Positions 63,839 to 64,000 of a stretch of DNA of 64,000 nucleotides are shown one piece after another. Origin of the DNA: Cinnamomum chago (lineage: Eukaryota > Streptophyta > Magnoliopsida > Laurales > Lauraceae); NCBI GenBank assembly GCA_038049695.1, contig CP142451.1, forward strand, positions 33,092,001-33,156,000. Direction: 5' to 3'. The position numbers were made by a program, and so were the translations under genes. A model generated the notes under the pieces. That model worked only from the letters and a program-made list of their open reading frames with translations. It did no database searches and was not told where the DNA came from. Each line of letters starts with the position of its first letter. Position 1 is the first letter of the stretch.

Positions 63839-64000
63839 GGGGAGAAAAAAAAAAGAGTGAGCGAGAATTGCTAGAAATGGTATTGGAGTATCCGCCGGTA
63901 GAGAGAAGGAGGAGGAGGAGAAGCGATACGGACGGAAGTAGTGTGAGGAAACTCTGATGAAGAAAGTCTGTTTAGTTTGGTTAGAGCTTGACCGACTCTA
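63708..64000 (-). promoter_or_regulatory. AAE promoter / 5' UTR region
   Basis: Sequence upstream of the exon 1 ATG. Reading the minus strand it contains pyrimidine-rich stretches, a CT repeat (63820-63838), then an alternating TA tract (63800-63820) that could act as a TATA element, followed by CTTCTTCTTC-type pyrimidine patches before the ATG. This composition is common around plant transcription starts. No transcription start site can be set from sequence alone, and more promoter probably lies right of the window. Confidence 0.5.

Overview
This is nuclear DNA from a flowering plant with long, transposon-filled introns. The evidence is spliceosomal GT-AG introns, a chloroplast-targeted plant enzyme, plant-type Ty1/copia elements primed by initiator tRNA-Met, plant hAT elements, a TRIM element and MITEs. 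The species cannot be fixed from the sequence; the intron sizes would suit a magnoliid or another large-genome lineage, but that is inference.

One host gene is visible. It runs right to left on the minus strand and encodes a chloroplast acyl-activating enzyme of the AAE15/AAE16 type (long-chain fatty acid:acyl-carrier-protein ligase). Twelve coding exons can be placed with exact GT-AG boundaries, from the ATG at 63707 to the donor after 12275. Together they give 502 codons with continuous phase and no stop. The last ~220 residues are not in the window, so the gene continues past the left edge and intron 12 exceeds 12 kb. Intron 4 is 22.9 kb, intron 8 is 10.2 kb and intron 3 is 6.9 kb.

Almost everything else is transposable-element sequence inside those introns. 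Intron 12 (1-12274) holds a decayed minus-strand Copia element (A), a long LTR, a degenerate autonomous hAT transposase gene and small Copia/LTR pieces. Intron 8 holds element B, a Copia insertion with intact TTATG target-site duplications whose coding interior is inverted between ~516-bp inverted leader copies. Intron 7 holds a 302-bp TRIM. Intron 4 holds decayed Copia tails, two related nonautonomous hAT elements, and element D. D is a chimeric Copia insertion bounded by AAAAT duplications; a younger, nearly intact Copia element C (AGAAT duplications, LTRs differing at two positions) is nested in it. Intron 4 also holds a solo LTR (TAATA duplications) inserted in another repeat. Introns 3 and 2 hold LINE-type RNase H fragments, a Ty3/gypsy RNase H fragment, MITEs and an Athila-like LTR.

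Elements A, B, C and D belong to one related group of Copia polyproteins. Two of the four (B and D) are rearranged inside otherwise normal insertion boundaries, which suggests repeated template switching during reverse transcription. That is the most unusual signal here. I see no tRNA, rRNA, CRISPR array or bacterial-type operon.
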